DNA from: Robertmurraya sp047302285
GTDB taxonomy: Bacteria > Bacillota > Bacilli > Bacillales > Cytobacillaceae
Assembly (NCBI RefSeq): GCF_047302285.1
Contig: NZ_CP154845.1
Coordinates: forward strand, 372,001 to 436,000
Direction of reading: 5' to 3'
DNA: 64,000 nucleotides
The notes under the pieces are model-generated. The model ran no database searches and was not told where the DNA came from. It saw only the letters and a program-made list of their open reading frames with translations. The position numbers were made by a program, and so were the translations under genes. Of the stretch, positions 31,510-40,878 are shown one piece after another. The first letter of the stretch is position 1; every line of letters starts with the position of its first letter.

Positions 31510-33375
31510 ATGGAGAATGCATGGATCATACCGCTTTTCCCGCTTTTATCATTTTTGTTCCTTCTTCTATTTGGGAGAAGATTAAAGGAAAATAGTGCAT
31601 ACATCGGCATGGTGCTCACACTAGCGTCTTTGATCTACTCTTTGGTGGTGTTGTTTGACCGCTTCAGCCACCCGACTTATAAAGCCGAAGCAACATGGCT
31701 GACAATAGGGGATGTTCAATTAACAGCGGGTTTTGAAGTCAATCAATTAAATGCGTTAATGCTCGTCATCGTATCGCTTGTTAGCTTTCTCGTACATACT
31801 TATTCAAAAGGCTACATGCACGGAGACGGGCGGTTTCATATTTTCTACGCCTATTTAGGGTTATTTACATTTGCGATGTTAGGACTTGTCGTATCTCCTA
31901 ATCTATTGCAAACCTATATTTTCTGGGAGCTTGTCGGGGCCGGATCCTTCCTCTTAATTGGCTTCTATTTTTACAAAGAAGAGGCAAAGGCCGCTGCCAA
32001 AAAAGCTTTCATCATGACTCGTATCGGGGATGTCGGCCTCCTCGTCGGGATGATTCTATTATTCTGGCAAGTAGGAAGCTTTGAGTACGATGCGATTTTT
32101 CAAGCTGTGGAAGAAGGGAGTATTTCCGCAGGCATGATCACCCTTACCGCGATCCTGATTTTTATCGGGGCAGTGGGGAAATCAGGTCAATTTCCATTAC
32201 ACACTTGGTTACCTGATGCGATGGAAGGTCCTACACCAGTATCTGCGTTAATCCATGCTGCCACAATGGTAGCGGCTGGTGTGTACTTAGTTGCCGCAGT
32301 ATTCCCGCTTTTTGCAGCGAGTGAGGCCGCTTTAATGACAGTTGCAGTCATCGGTGCATTCACCGCCATCTTTGCGGCGAGCATTGGTTTGGTACAAAAG
32401 GATATTAAAAGAGTACTAGCTTACTCAACCGTCAGTCAGCTTGGTTATATGATGCTTGCCCTCGGATCGGCTGGCTATGTAGCAGGCGTCTTCCACTTAA
32501 TGACACATGCCTTCTTTAAAGCATTGTTATTCTTGGCAGCTGGTAGTGTCATTCACGCTGTCCACACTCAGAATATTGAAGAGATGGGCGGTCTGTGGAA
32601 AAAGCTGAAATTTACAGGTCCATTATTTTTAATCGGAACACTTGCAATTAGTGGGGTTCCATTATTCTCTGGATTCTTTAGTAAGGATGAAATATTAATA
32701 TCAACTTGGGCTCACGGAAACACCTTCTTGTTCTGGTTAGCAGTCATTGCCGCTTTCTTTACCGCGTTCTATATGTTCCGCCTTTTCTTTATGGTCTTTA
32801 CAGGCGATGCACGTGGCAAACAGAAAGAGGTACACGAGTCACCATCTGTGATGACTTTTCCAATGATTGTGCTTGGAATTCTAGCGGTCGTTGCAGGGTA
32901 TGTGAATACTCCGTGGTTCGGCACCTTCCTCGGTGACTGGCTCGTCGATGGAAACGAAGCATTAGGTCATGGCCATATTGAAGGACCGGCATGGATTATG
33001 ATAGTGGCGACAGTTGTGTCTTTACTCGGAATTTACTTGGCATGGCTCATATATGGAAAGAAATCTCTTCAAAGAGATTGGCTAACGGTAAGAATGCCGA
33101 TAATGTACAACATTTTGTATAACAAATACTACATTGACGAGTTTTACGAATTAACAGTTGTGAAAGCTACAAAAAACTTCACAGCGTTTCTTAGCTTTAT
33201 TGAAACCTTCATTGTTGAAGGGATTGTGAAGCTTGTTACCGCAATTGTTCATGGACTTGGAATCATTGGGTCCAAAATTCAAAATGGTCAAGTTCAGGCA
33301 TACGGTACAGTGGCCTTCGTTGGATTGGCTGTCCTAATTGTGATTTATGCATTAACAGGGGGGTACTTAAAATGA
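31510..33375 (+). CDS. nuoL: NADH-quinone oxidoreductase subunit L
   Basis: About 621 residues, the largest antiporter-like proton pump subunit, with the long lateral helix at the C-terminus. LLIGFYFYKEEAKAAAKKAFIMTRIGDVGLL, SGQFPLHTWLPDAMEGPTPVSALIHAATMVAAGVYL and KRVLAYSTVSQLGYMM are conserved. GTG 31501 and TTG 31507 are alternative starts close to AAAGGGG. Confidence 0.95.
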   Translation: MENAWIIPLFPLLSFLFLLLFGRRLKENSAYIGMVLTLASLIYSLVVLFDRFSHPTYKAEATWLTIGDVQLTAGFEVNQLNALMLVIVSLVSFLVHTYSKGYMHGDGRFHIFYAYLGLFTFAMLGLVVSPNLLQTYIFWELVGAGSFLLIGFYFYKEEAKAAAKKAFIMTRIGDVGLLVGMILLFWQVGSFEYDAIFQAVEEGSISAGMITLTAILIFIGAVGKSGQFPLHTWLPDAMEGPTPVSALIHAATMVAAGVYLVAAVFPLFAASEAALMTVAVIGAFTAIFAASIGLVQKDIKRVLAYSTVSQLGYMMLALGSAGYVAGVFHLMTHAFFKALLFLAAGSVIHAVHTQNIEEMGGLWKKLKFTGPLFLIGTLAISGVPLFSGFFSKDEILISTWAHGNTFLFWLAVIAAFFTAFYMFRLFFMVFTGDARGKQKEVHESPSVMTFPMIVLGILAVVAGYVNTPWFGTFLGDWLVDGNEALGHGHIEGPAWIMIVATVVSLLGIYLAWLIYGKKSLQRDWLTVRMPIMYNILYNKYYIDEFYELTVVKATKNFTAFLSFIETFIVEGIVKLVTAIVHGLGIIGSKIQNGQVQAYGTVAFVGLAVLIVIYALTGGYLK

Positions 33376-34877
33376 ACGCATACTTTTTATCCATCTTAGT
33401 GTTCTCCCCTCTTTTAGGAATCGCTGTGTTAGCACTTTTGCCAAAAACACAAGAAACAGCGATTAAAGCAGTTGGATTCATAGCAACCTTACCCGCTCTT
33501 CTGTTAGCGCTCATTGCCTTTATTGGAGGGAGCGACAATCTACAGAAATACAATGTTCAAGTCGAATGGATTCGTTTTGGAGACTATGCCGTCTTCGATC
33601 TATTTAAAATCGATTATGAATTAGGCTTAAATGGTTTCTCATTAGTGTTAATCATGCTAACAGCGGTCATTTCTACACTTGCCGCAGTTGCTTCTGTTCA
33701 TATAAAAAAAGAATGGAAGGGCTACTTCATGCTATTCCTTTTACTTGAAGTAGGGATGCTCGGAGTATTTGCCGCCCAAAACCTAATTCTCTTCTTTATC
33801 TTTTTCGAAATAACGATGATTCCAATGTTCTTCTTAATCGGAAAATGGGGTTATTTTGAAAAAGAAAAAGCGGCTTACAGCTATTTAATTTATAACGGCT
33901 TAGGGTCAGCTATTCTTTTAATCGTGATCATGGTTCTGTTTGCGAGAACAGGAACGTCTAATATCGACGCTCTTGCACAGTTGATGGCGATAGAAAACCC
34001 GAGTACCGTTTCACCAATCTCTGAATCATTGAAGTTTGGGTTATTGATTGCACTTCTTATCGCTTTTGGCGTGAAGCTGCCAATCTTTCCATTACATACA
34101 TGGATGCTCCGTGTTCACGTGCAGGCACCACCATCCATCGTCATGCTTCACTCAGGGATTTTATTAAAAATTGGTGCCTTCGGTTTGATTCGTTTTGGAA
34201 TGGGAATCTTCCCTGAACAATTCCAATCAATTGCCGTATTGCTTGCGGTATTAGGGGTTATCAATCTTTTATACGGAGCATTTCTAGCGTTTAAGCAGAC
34301 CGATTTTAAAATGGTCCTTGCCTACTCGTCGATATCCCATATGGGAATTGTCCTTATTGGTTTAGGGGCATTGAACGAGGCTGGCATACAGGGAGCGATT
34401 TTCCAAGTTGTTTCTCACGGATTGATTTCTGCTCTCCTTTTCTTCTTAGTAGGAGTATTTTATGAACGATTCCATACCTCCACGATTGCAAACCTTGGTG
34501 GGATGGCTAAAGGAATGCCACTAACAGCTGGCTTCTTATTAGCCGGAGCGCTAGCATCACTCGGTTTACCAGGGATGTCTGGCTTTGTTAGTGAATTCAT
34601 GGCTTTCCTCGGATTATTTGAAGAAATGCCGGTGTTAGCTGCTGTTGGCTGTATTGGAATTATCATGACCGCTGTCTACTTACTCAGAGCAGTTCTCGGC
34701 ATCACTTATGGAAAAGCGAATCGAGAGTTTGCCGCTGTGTCTGATTTAAAGTCAGTGGAATTTATTCCAGTCGTGACGTTACTAGCATTAATCGTGTTAA
34801 TTGGTGTATACCCAAGTGTACTAAGCGAACCGCTACATGCCACACTTGAGACTATCATGCTTGGGTTAGGGGGTTGA
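33372..34877 (+). CDS. nuoM: NADH-quinone oxidoreductase subunit M
   Basis: 501 residues, second antiporter-like pump: FFIFFEITMIPMFFLIGKWG, PIFPLHTWMLRVHVQAPPSIVMLHSGILLKIGAFGLIRFG and KMVLAYSSISHMG. Four-base overlap with nuoL. Confidence 0.96.
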   Translation: MNAYFLSILVFSPLLGIAVLALLPKTQETAIKAVGFIATLPALLLALIAFIGGSDNLQKYNVQVEWIRFGDYAVFDLFKIDYELGLNGFSLVLIMLTAVISTLAAVASVHIKKEWKGYFMLFLLLEVGMLGVFAAQNLILFFIFFEITMIPMFFLIGKWGYFEKEKAAYSYLIYNGLGSAILLIVIMVLFARTGTSNIDALAQLMAIENPSTVSPISESLKFGLLIALLIAFGVKLPIFPLHTWMLRVHVQAPPSIVMLHSGILLKIGAFGLIRFGMGIFPEQFQSIAVLLAVLGVINLLYGAFLAFKQTDFKMVLAYSSISHMGIVLIGLGALNEAGIQGAIFQVVSHGLISALLFFLVGVFYERFHTSTIANLGGMAKGMPLTAGFLLAGALASLGLPGMSGFVSEFMAFLGLFEEMPVLAAVGCIGIIMTAVYLLRAVLGITYGKANREFAAVSDLKSVEFIPVVTLLALIVLIGVYPSVLSEPLHATLETIMLGLGG

Positions 34878-34881
34878 TGAA

Positions 34882-36402
34882 GTGGATCTAGATACGCTTT
34901 TATCATTTCAATGGGGAGCGATGGCTCCAGAGTTTATCATCCTTGGAGTGGCGACCATTCTATCCATAGTAGACCTTTTTGCACCGAAGCACTTCGATAG
35001 AAGAATTCTCGGTTGGGTAGGTTTCGCAGGAATACTTGCGGCAATTGCCTCATTAATGAACTTATTGGCTATAGATACTGTTTCGATTTTATACGATACG
35101 TTTAAACTAGATTCCTTTGCAAAAGTATTCAAGTTACTATTACTCATTGGCGCAGCACTCATTATGTTGCTTGCTGTCAGCTATAAGCCAAAAGAGGGAA
35201 TGGAAGAGTTCAAAGGGGAGTTCTACTACCTTTTATTAGCCGGCTTGCTCGGTACGATGATCATGGCTTCAAGTGGCGATTTAATTACTTTATTTGTTGG
35301 ATTAGAGCTTCTATCCTTGTCCTCCTATATTTTAGCTGGGATTCGGAAAAAGCATCTTCCATCCAATGAGTCAGCCATGAAATACGTCATTAATGGAAGT
35401 ATTGCCACAGCCGTCACCCTTTTTGGAATGAGTTATCTTTACGGAATTACAGGGACGACGAATTTATCCGAAATGACGAATATTCTACCACAATTGAATA
35501 ATTCTCAATTGAGCTATTTAATGGGTCTTGCCTTTTTCATGATATTGGTCGGTCTTTCGTTTAAATTGGCAACCGCTCCATTTCATATGTGGGCACCAGA
35601 TGTGTACCAAGGAGCAGCCACTCCGGTTACTGTGTTCTTGAGTGTCGTGTCGAAAACAGCAGGATTTGTCATTTTAGTTCGAATCGTCGTCATCGTATTT
35701 GCCAATACGCAATCGGGTGCGACAGGTGTCGATTCAGTTACGCCGCTCCTATTCAAATTGCAGGATTACATTGCTGTCCTTGCTGGAGTGACGATGGTCA
35801 TCGGAAATGTCGTTGCTTTAAGACAGCGAAACATCAAACGATTATTTGCTTATTCTAGTATCGCTCATGCGGGTTATTTATTAGTTGCCGTAACTACGAT
35901 GTCAGTCTTTATGTTTGAAACAATTTGGTTTTACTTAGGGGCATATCTCTTCATGAACGTTGGAGCTTTTGCTGTCATTCAACTGATGACCGCAAAAAAT
36001 GACGTCGAGGATATCAGCCAATTTGCCGGAATGTACAAACGTGCGCCATGGCTTGCAGTGGCAATGGGAATCTTTATCCTCTCATTAGCAGGAATTCCAG
36101 GAACGGCTGGATTCATTGGAAAACTAAACATTTTTATCGGAGCATTAGTATCTGAACCAGCGCACTACATTCTAGCATCGCTCATGATTGCCACAACCGT
36201 GGTATCCTATTTCTACTACTTCGGCATTTTAACGCAAATGTTCTTTAGACCATCTCCGCAAGATGGGGAAGTAGAAAAAATGAAAATACCGGTTGGCGTC
36301 GGTGTAGCGATTGGAATATGTGTCGTAGCGACCATCGTATTTGGACTATTTCCAAACGTTGCGCTCGACTTCTTCCACACGAACTTCGGTGGCTTTCAAT
36401 AA
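34882..36402 (+). CDS. nuoN: NADH-quinone oxidoreductase subunit N
   Basis: 506 residues, third antiporter-like pump: LFVGLELLSLSSYILAGIRKKHLPSNESAMKYVINGS, TAPFHMWAPDVYQGAATPVTVFLSVVSKTAGFV, KRLFAYSSIAHAGYLLVA. GTG start four bases after nuoM. Last gene of the operon. Confidence 0.96.
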   Translation: MDLDTLLSFQWGAMAPEFIILGVATILSIVDLFAPKHFDRRILGWVGFAGILAAIASLMNLLAIDTVSILYDTFKLDSFAKVFKLLLLIGAALIMLLAVSYKPKEGMEEFKGEFYYLLLAGLLGTMIMASSGDLITLFVGLELLSLSSYILAGIRKKHLPSNESAMKYVINGSIATAVTLFGMSYLYGITGTTNLSEMTNILPQLNNSQLSYLMGLAFFMILVGLSFKLATAPFHMWAPDVYQGAATPVTVFLSVVSKTAGFVILVRIVVIVFANTQSGATGVDSVTPLLFKLQDYIAVLAGVTMVIGNVVALRQRNIKRLFAYSSIAHAGYLLVAVTTMSVFMFETIWFYLGAYLFMNVGAFAVIQLMTAKNDVEDISQFAGMYKRAPWLAVAMGIFILSLAGIPGTAGFIGKLNIFIGALVSEPAHYILASLMIATTVVSYFYYFGILTQMFFRPSPQDGEVEKMKIPVGVGVAIGICVVATIVFGLFPNVALDFFHTNFGGFQ

Positions 36403-36469
36403 AGGGAATTTCTGATTTGGGGAAATCAGAAGCGAGCAACAAGGGGATTTTAATAGAAGCAAGGGAAAA

Positions 36470-36499
36470 AGAAGGGGAAAGGGGACCCCTTCTTTTTTT
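36470..36499 (+). terminator. Rho-independent terminator of the nuo operon
   Basis: AGAAGGGG / CCCCTTCT stem with an 8-base loop followed by a T-run. Confidence 0.85.
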
Positions 36500-36578
36500 G
36501 TGGGAGTAGTGCGCATGTTCGCTGAATAATGCAGATAATGATTAAGGGGGATGCATATTGACACAAGAGTGTATTGTG

Positions 36579-36639
36579 TATTCGGACAAAACGAGCAAGC
36601 GCCAAGTGGTTCTAGTCCGAATAGAAGGCTTATTCGGAC
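36579..36639. repeat. TATTCGGAC motif, three copies
   Basis: TATTCGGAC at 36579-36587 and 36631-36639, both followed by AAAAC, with the complement GTCCGAATA at 36615-36623. Pairing of the middle copy with either neighbour makes a hairpin. It lies in the nuoN-ywzB gap (36500-36863), which holds no gene I can support. Confidence 0.6.
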
Positions 36640-36822
36640 AAAACAAAAAACCCCCAAGGGATTTCACTCCAAATTAAGTATCAAACCAAACAAAAACCAT
36701 ATCCCAAAGAGTACCTATTCCCGACCAACATCGATAATCCACCACGATAAAAACCATAAAAATATAAACCAAATGAAACCTTTTTGCTACATATACGTCA
36801 AATAGAAGGGTGAACTTGCGAA

Positions 36823-36831
36823 TGTTATAAT
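36823..36831 (+). promoter_or_regulatory. Extended -10 promoter of ywzB
   Basis: TGTTATAAT is an extended -10. No good -35 is visible at 16-18 bp. Confidence 0.5.
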
Positions 36832-36863
36832 ATGTGTTAGCGTGAAAAAGGAGGAGTATGTCC

Positions 36864-37100
36864 ATGACTGCAGGATTTGGGCACCAGGCACTTATTAGTA
36901 TTATGTCTCATCTTGGCTTTATTGCTTTAGCTTGGTGGGCGTTACAAAGCTTAAACTTTGATAAATTTTTACGAGCTAACCGCGTATTTCAAGCACGAGT
37001 ATTATTTATATTATTGTCCATTGTCATTGGTTCTACCGTTAGTAATTTTTTCCTCGATTACCTTTTATGGTCGCAGCAATTGCCAATGATTTTCCAATAA
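36864..37100 (+). CDS. ywzB: DUF1146 membrane protein YwzB
   Basis: 78 residues with two membrane helices (about 10-28 and 44-66), matching the DUF1146/YwzB family found between the respiratory genes and ywmB in Bacillus. Function unknown. ATG 36864 has AAAGGAGGAG seven bases upstream; ATG 36858 is too close to it. Confidence 0.85.
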   Translation: MTAGFGHQALISIMSHLGFIALAWWALQSLNFDKFLRANRVFQARVLFILLSIVIGSTVSNFFLDYLLWSQQLPMIFQ

Positions 37101-37445
37101 TATCTACGTAAACTTAACACTTTTTGTGCGAACAAATGTGAAAAAAGTTCATATCCCGAAAATAAATCCAAAAATAAAAAACGATAGAAGACCATCGAAT
37201 TGGAAAATTTTCTTCAAAAAAAGGCTTAGGGCTTGGATAAATGGGGAAATAATCTTAAGAAAGATAGGTCATCGTACCTTTTATATTTATGGAATTATTC
37301 GATACAATTCTTTTTGTGTGATAAAAAGCGGCCTAATTTAATTCATTTTTAAAAAGCTTGCATATTTGTCAAAAAGTGACGACAACTCTTCAGTATGCTT
37401 CTTCTCTTCTTGGTAACAATGGTACTAAGGGGAGGAGTTATAGAG
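37101..37445. other. AT-rich gap ywzB-ywmB
   Basis: 345 bases. A GTG-initiated frame at 37126-37341 is Lys/Arg-rich without a ribosome site and is not supported. A ywmA-like gene, present here in B. subtilis as I recall, is not recognised. Nothing else seen. Confidence 0.5.
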
Positions 37446-38192
37446 ATGAAAAAAAATTGGTTGGCAGTAATTACCGTAGTTGTAATCATTGGAGTTTCAT
37501 TTGTACATGCAGGAGAAAAATTCGCAAATACCAAAAATAAGCACGACCTTTTATCAATAGTGACAGTTTTAAAAGGTGAGAATATAGATATCAATGAATG
37601 GTCTTTACATGCAAGAGAAAAATTAGAGGCCGACAGCCCAGAGGAAATTCAGGATCATGTGCAGCAACTCCAAAGCATTTTTCCAAACTGGACATGGGAG
37701 TTCAGTTCTGATTCTGAAAAATGGGAAGCGAAAGCGAGCCAAACATCTAATCAGGGAATGGAAGAGAGCATTCAAATATTATCTACCCTCACAGATCAAA
37801 ACCCACAAACTTACATTATTTATGAAATCCGAGGTAAGAATTTTACGCAAGAAACAGAGCAATTTATAAATGAGGATCTTAATGAACTATTATCTGACAT
37901 ATTTCGAGAAAATACCACAATTTTCACTTGTGTAAAAGGTGAAATCAATGATAAGATGAATACGTCTTTGCCTTTTACTGTAAATCAGCTACTTGAAAAG
38001 TTTGAGGCAGAAGAAATTGAATCACTGATAGAAAAAGATTTTATCTCGACGTCAGCTTACTCACCATTATTTTCCAATGGGTTAATGACGAAAAATCAAG
38101 ATATGAATTTACAACTTGGAATCCGAACAACAGGATTGGGCGCAAAGACTACCCTTGTAGTTGGCACACCAATCATAACGATTGAATATTAA
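37446..38192 (+). CDS. ywmB: YwmB family secreted/membrane protein
   Basis: 248 residues: signal or anchor segment (about 4-24) and an extracytoplasmic alpha/beta domain ending ANGLMTKNQDMNLQLGIRTTGLGAKTTLVVGTPIITIEY-like, typical of YwmB. Databases call it a 'TATA-box binding protein' family because of fold similarity; a secreted protein does not bind promoters. Location before murA and spoIID suggests envelope or sporulation work. GGGGAGGAG precedes the ATG. Confidence 0.85.
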   Translation: MKKNWLAVITVVVIIGVSFVHAGEKFANTKNKHDLLSIVTVLKGENIDINEWSLHAREKLEADSPEEIQDHVQQLQSIFPNWTWEFSSDSEKWEAKASQTSNQGMEESIQILSTLTDQNPQTYIIYEIRGKNFTQETEQFINEDLNELLSDIFRENTTIFTCVKGEINDKMNTSLPFTVNQLLEKFEAEEIESLIEKDFISTSAYSPLFSNGLMTKNQDMNLQLGIRTTGLGAKTTLVVGTPIITIEY

Positions 38193-38224
38193 TATAGAGA
38201 AATTGGACGCGGAGGGGAATACAC

Positions 38225-39535
38225 TTGGAAAAAATCATCGTCCGCGGCGGTAGAAGGCTAAGCGGTTCTGTTAAAGTAGAAGGAGCAAAGAATGCAGTTT
38301 TGCCGGTTATTGCCGCATCATTATTAGCAAGTGACGGAAAAAGCGTAATTCGTGATGTGCCAACTCTCTCCGATGTATACACGATCAATGAGGTATTACG
38401 CTATTTAAACGCCGATGTGACGTTTAAAAATAATGAAGTCACTGTCGATGCATCTAGAGAGTTAAAAGTAGAAGCACCATTCGAATATGTTCGTAAAATG
38501 CGTGCTTCAGTATTAGTAATGGGCTCATTACTTGCAAGAAATGGCCGTGCTCGTGTAGCGCTTCCTGGAGGATGTGCGATTGGATCGAGACCAATTGACC
38601 AGCATTTAAAAGGCTTTGAAGCTATGGGTGCAACGGTCAAAGTAGGAAATGGCTTTATCGAAGCAGAATCAAATGGCCGATTACATGGTGCCAAAATTTA
38701 CTTGGATTTCCCAAGTGTGGGTGCTACAGAAAATATTATGATGGCCGCTACTTTAGCACAAGGAACGACGATATTAGAGAATGTTGCCAAAGAACCGGAA
38801 ATTGTCGATTTGGCTAATTTCTTGAATAAAATGGGTGCAAAAGTACGTGGTGCTGGAACTGGAACGATTCGTATTGAAGGAGTAGACGTTCTCTTTGGTG
38901 CTGACCATAATATCATTCCTGATCGAATTGAAGCTGGAACATTCATGGTTGCAGCAGCAATTACGGGAGGAAATGTTTTAGTGAAAGGTGCCGTTCCGGA
39001 GCATTCAACTTCTCTCATCGCGAAGATGGAAGAGATGGGTGTTATATTTGAAGAGGAAGCAGAAGGTTTAAGGGTCATCGGTCCTGACAACCTGAAAGCT
39101 GTCGATATTAAGACAATGCCACACCCTGGTTTTCCAACAGATATGCAATCACAAATGATGGCTTTACTATTGCATGCAAATGGAACAAGTATGATTACCG
39201 AGACCGTATTTGAAAATCGCTTCATGCATGTGGAAGAATTCCGCAGAATGAATGCTGATATCAAAATTGAAGGTCGTTCTGTTATCTTAGATGGACCTAG
39301 TAATTTACAAGGAGCAGAAGTTGCTGCTACCGATTTACGTGCCGCGGCTGCCTTAATTTTAACAGGCTTAGTGGCAGAAGGTGTCACTCGAGTGACAGAA
39401 TTAAAGCATCTTGATCGCGGATATGTGGACTTCCACCATAAATTAGCTTCTTTAGGAGCAGATATTGAACGAATTTCTACAGTGGAAGAAACAGCATCAT
39501 TTCCAAAAACATTTGTTGCAGATTTAAATGCATAA
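38225..39535 (+). CDS. murA: UDP-N-acetylglucosamine 1-carboxyvinyltransferase
   Basis: First committed step of peptidoglycan synthesis: PEP + UDP-GlcNAc. 436 residues; Lys22-Asn23 in VEGAKNAVLPV, catalytic and fosfomycin-target Cys117 in LPGGCAIGSRPID. TTG start with GGAGGGG upstream. The position between ywmB and spoIID fits MurAA. Confidence 0.97.
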   Translation: MEKIIVRGGRRLSGSVKVEGAKNAVLPVIAASLLASDGKSVIRDVPTLSDVYTINEVLRYLNADVTFKNNEVTVDASRELKVEAPFEYVRKMRASVLVMGSLLARNGRARVALPGGCAIGSRPIDQHLKGFEAMGATVKVGNGFIEAESNGRLHGAKIYLDFPSVGATENIMMAATLAQGTTILENVAKEPEIVDLANFLNKMGAKVRGAGTGTIRIEGVDVLFGADHNIIPDRIEAGTFMVAAAITGGNVLVKGAVPEHSTSLIAKMEEMGVIFEEEAEGLRVIGPDNLKAVDIKTMPHPGFPTDMQSQMMALLLHANGTSMITETVFENRFMHVEEFRRMNADIKIEGRSVILDGPSNLQGAEVAATDLRAAAALILTGLVAEGVTRVTELKHLDRGYVDFHHKLASLGADIERISTVEETASFPKTFVADLNA

Positions 39536-39540
39536 TGAAC

Positions 39541-39582
39541 GTGAAAAACCGTGAAATGGATTTCCATTTTTGCGGTTTTTTT
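39541..39582 (+). terminator. Rho-independent terminator after murA
   Basis: AAAACCGTGAAATGG / CCATTTTTGCGGTTTT-type stem followed by T-run. Confidence 0.75.
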
Positions 39583-39720
39583 GCGTTTATTTGAAAGGCT
39601 TTTTTTCGCGAACATTGATGCCTTGGGTTTAGGAAAGCAATGATTTGAAACACCAACATAGACTATTTTGGTTTATGAGTGAAAAAGTTATGCATTTTTT
39701 TCCCTGATTTTTAATTTTGT

Positions 39721-39749
39721 ACATATTAGCTTGTCCACTCCCATATGTA
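39721..39749 (+). promoter_or_regulatory. Candidate sigma-E promoter of spoIID
   Basis: ACATATT (39721-39727), 14-bp spacer, CATATGTA (39742-39749), a partial match to sigma-E (kmATATT-N14-CATACAnT). spoIID is a mother-cell sigma-E gene in B. subtilis. Confidence 0.45.
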
Positions 39750-39802
39750 TGTAAGGAGAGTATGCGTCATCGCACTCGTACTCGAACGATACTTACATAT
39801 GG
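39741..39802 (+). promoter_or_regulatory. Inverted repeat spanning the spoIID leader
   Basis: CCATATGTA (39741-39749) and TACATATGG (39794-39802) are exact complements 44 bases apart. The second arm abuts the ribosome site GGAGG (39801-39805). If the transcript starts upstream of the first arm, the fold could limit spoIID translation; with the promoter proposed above the first arm would not be in the RNA. Confidence 0.4.
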
Positions 39803-39813
39803 AGGCTTAAGTA

Positions 39814-40833
39814 ATGCTTAAAATGAAACCAATCGTAGTTTTATCTGCCGTACTATTTGTTGTCACCATCATGATTCCAACACTACTCGTCCTCCCTTTT
39901 ATGGAAAAAACAACGGGGAAACTCGGTGAAGAGCTAGCTTCTAAAGAAATAGAAGCAGCTGCAGACCAGCCTGCTGTCGAGGTAGCTGTCTATCGAGCTA
40001 GCCAAGACAATATTGAGAAACTACCTTTAGAGGAGTATATTGCTGGCGTTGTCGCAGCAGAAATGCCTTCTGAATTTGAGCTTGAGGCCTTAAAGGCACA
40101 AGCACTTACTGCCAGAACCTATTATCTTTATTACCTCATGAGTGGCGAAAAAAGTGAAAAAATCCCTAAAGAAGCAAATGTATCAGATACAGAAGATCAC
40201 CAAGTATATAAAAGTGAAGAAGAACTAAGAAAAGCCTGGGGGAAGGATTACCAGTGGAGAATGAACAAGATTAAAGAAGCTGTCGTCGCGACAAGAGGTC
40301 AAGTTTTAACATATGAAGGTGAACCGATTTATGCCGCCTTTTTTTCCACAAGTAATGGCTTTACTGAGAACTCAGAGGATTACTGGAGCAGCCCGCTACC
40401 ATATTTAAAAAGTGTGGAGAGCCCTTGGGATGTCAACACAGAGAAATTTAACGGTCAAAAAGTCATCTCTGTCGCCGAGTTTGAGAAAGAGTTAGGCGTT
40501 CAATTAACAGATGCTGCTGAAGTGGGAAAAATAATTGAAAGAACAAAAGGAAATCGCGTTGGCAAGGTAGATATTAACGGGAAAATTTTAACCGGTAAAG
40601 ATATAAGATTAACGTTGGATTTGAAGTCGTCTGATTTTACATGGGAAAGAAAAGGGGACAATATCGTTATTAATACAAAAGGCTTTGGTCATGGAGTAGG
40701 AATGAGCCAATACGGTGCAAACGAATTGGCTAAAGATGGAAAGACCTACAAAGAAATCGTCGAGCATTATTACAGTGGAGCACAGATTGACACGACGAAG
40801 ACGCTTCTGACAAAAATAACGGCGAGTAAATAA
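39814..40833 (+). CDS. spoIID: Stage II sporulation protein D (SpoIID)
   Basis: Membrane-anchored lytic transglycosylase that thins septal peptidoglycan during engulfment with SpoIIM and SpoIIP. 339 residues: anchor helix (about 8-28), then LPLEEYIAGVVAAEMPSEFELEALKAQALTARTY with catalytic Glu83, YAAFFSTSNGFTENSEDYW and GFGHGVGMSQYGANELAKDGKTYKEIVEHYYSGA. GGAGG eight bases before the ATG. Confidence 0.96.
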   Translation: MLKMKPIVVLSAVLFVVTIMIPTLLVLPFMEKTTGKLGEELASKEIEAAADQPAVEVAVYRASQDNIEKLPLEEYIAGVVAAEMPSEFELEALKAQALTARTYYLYYLMSGEKSEKIPKEANVSDTEDHQVYKSEEELRKAWGKDYQWRMNKIKEAVVATRGQVLTYEGEPIYAAFFSTSNGFTENSEDYWSSPLPYLKSVESPWDVNTEKFNGQKVISVAEFEKELGVQLTDAAEVGKIIERTKGNRVGKVDINGKILTGKDIRLTLDLKSSDFTWERKGDNIVINTKGFGHGVGMSQYGANELAKDGKTYKEIVEHYYSGAQIDTTKTLLTKITASK

Positions 40834-40840
40834 AAAATGT

Positions 40841-40878
40841 ACCGAGCACTCAAATAAATGGGTGCTCGGTCTTTTTTT
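40841..40878 (+). terminator. Rho-independent terminator after spoIID
   Basis: ACCGAGCACTC / GGTGCTCGGT stem followed by T-run; its end meets the 3' end of the convergent VanZ-family gene. Confidence 0.85.

Noticed and set aside
37126..37341. 71-codon frame in the ywzB-ywmB gap
   Set aside because: GTG start without ribosome site, Lys/Arg/Ile composition expected from AT-rich DNA.
37446..38192. TATA-box-binding function for YwmB
   Set aside because: The product has an export or anchor segment; the name reflects fold similarity only.
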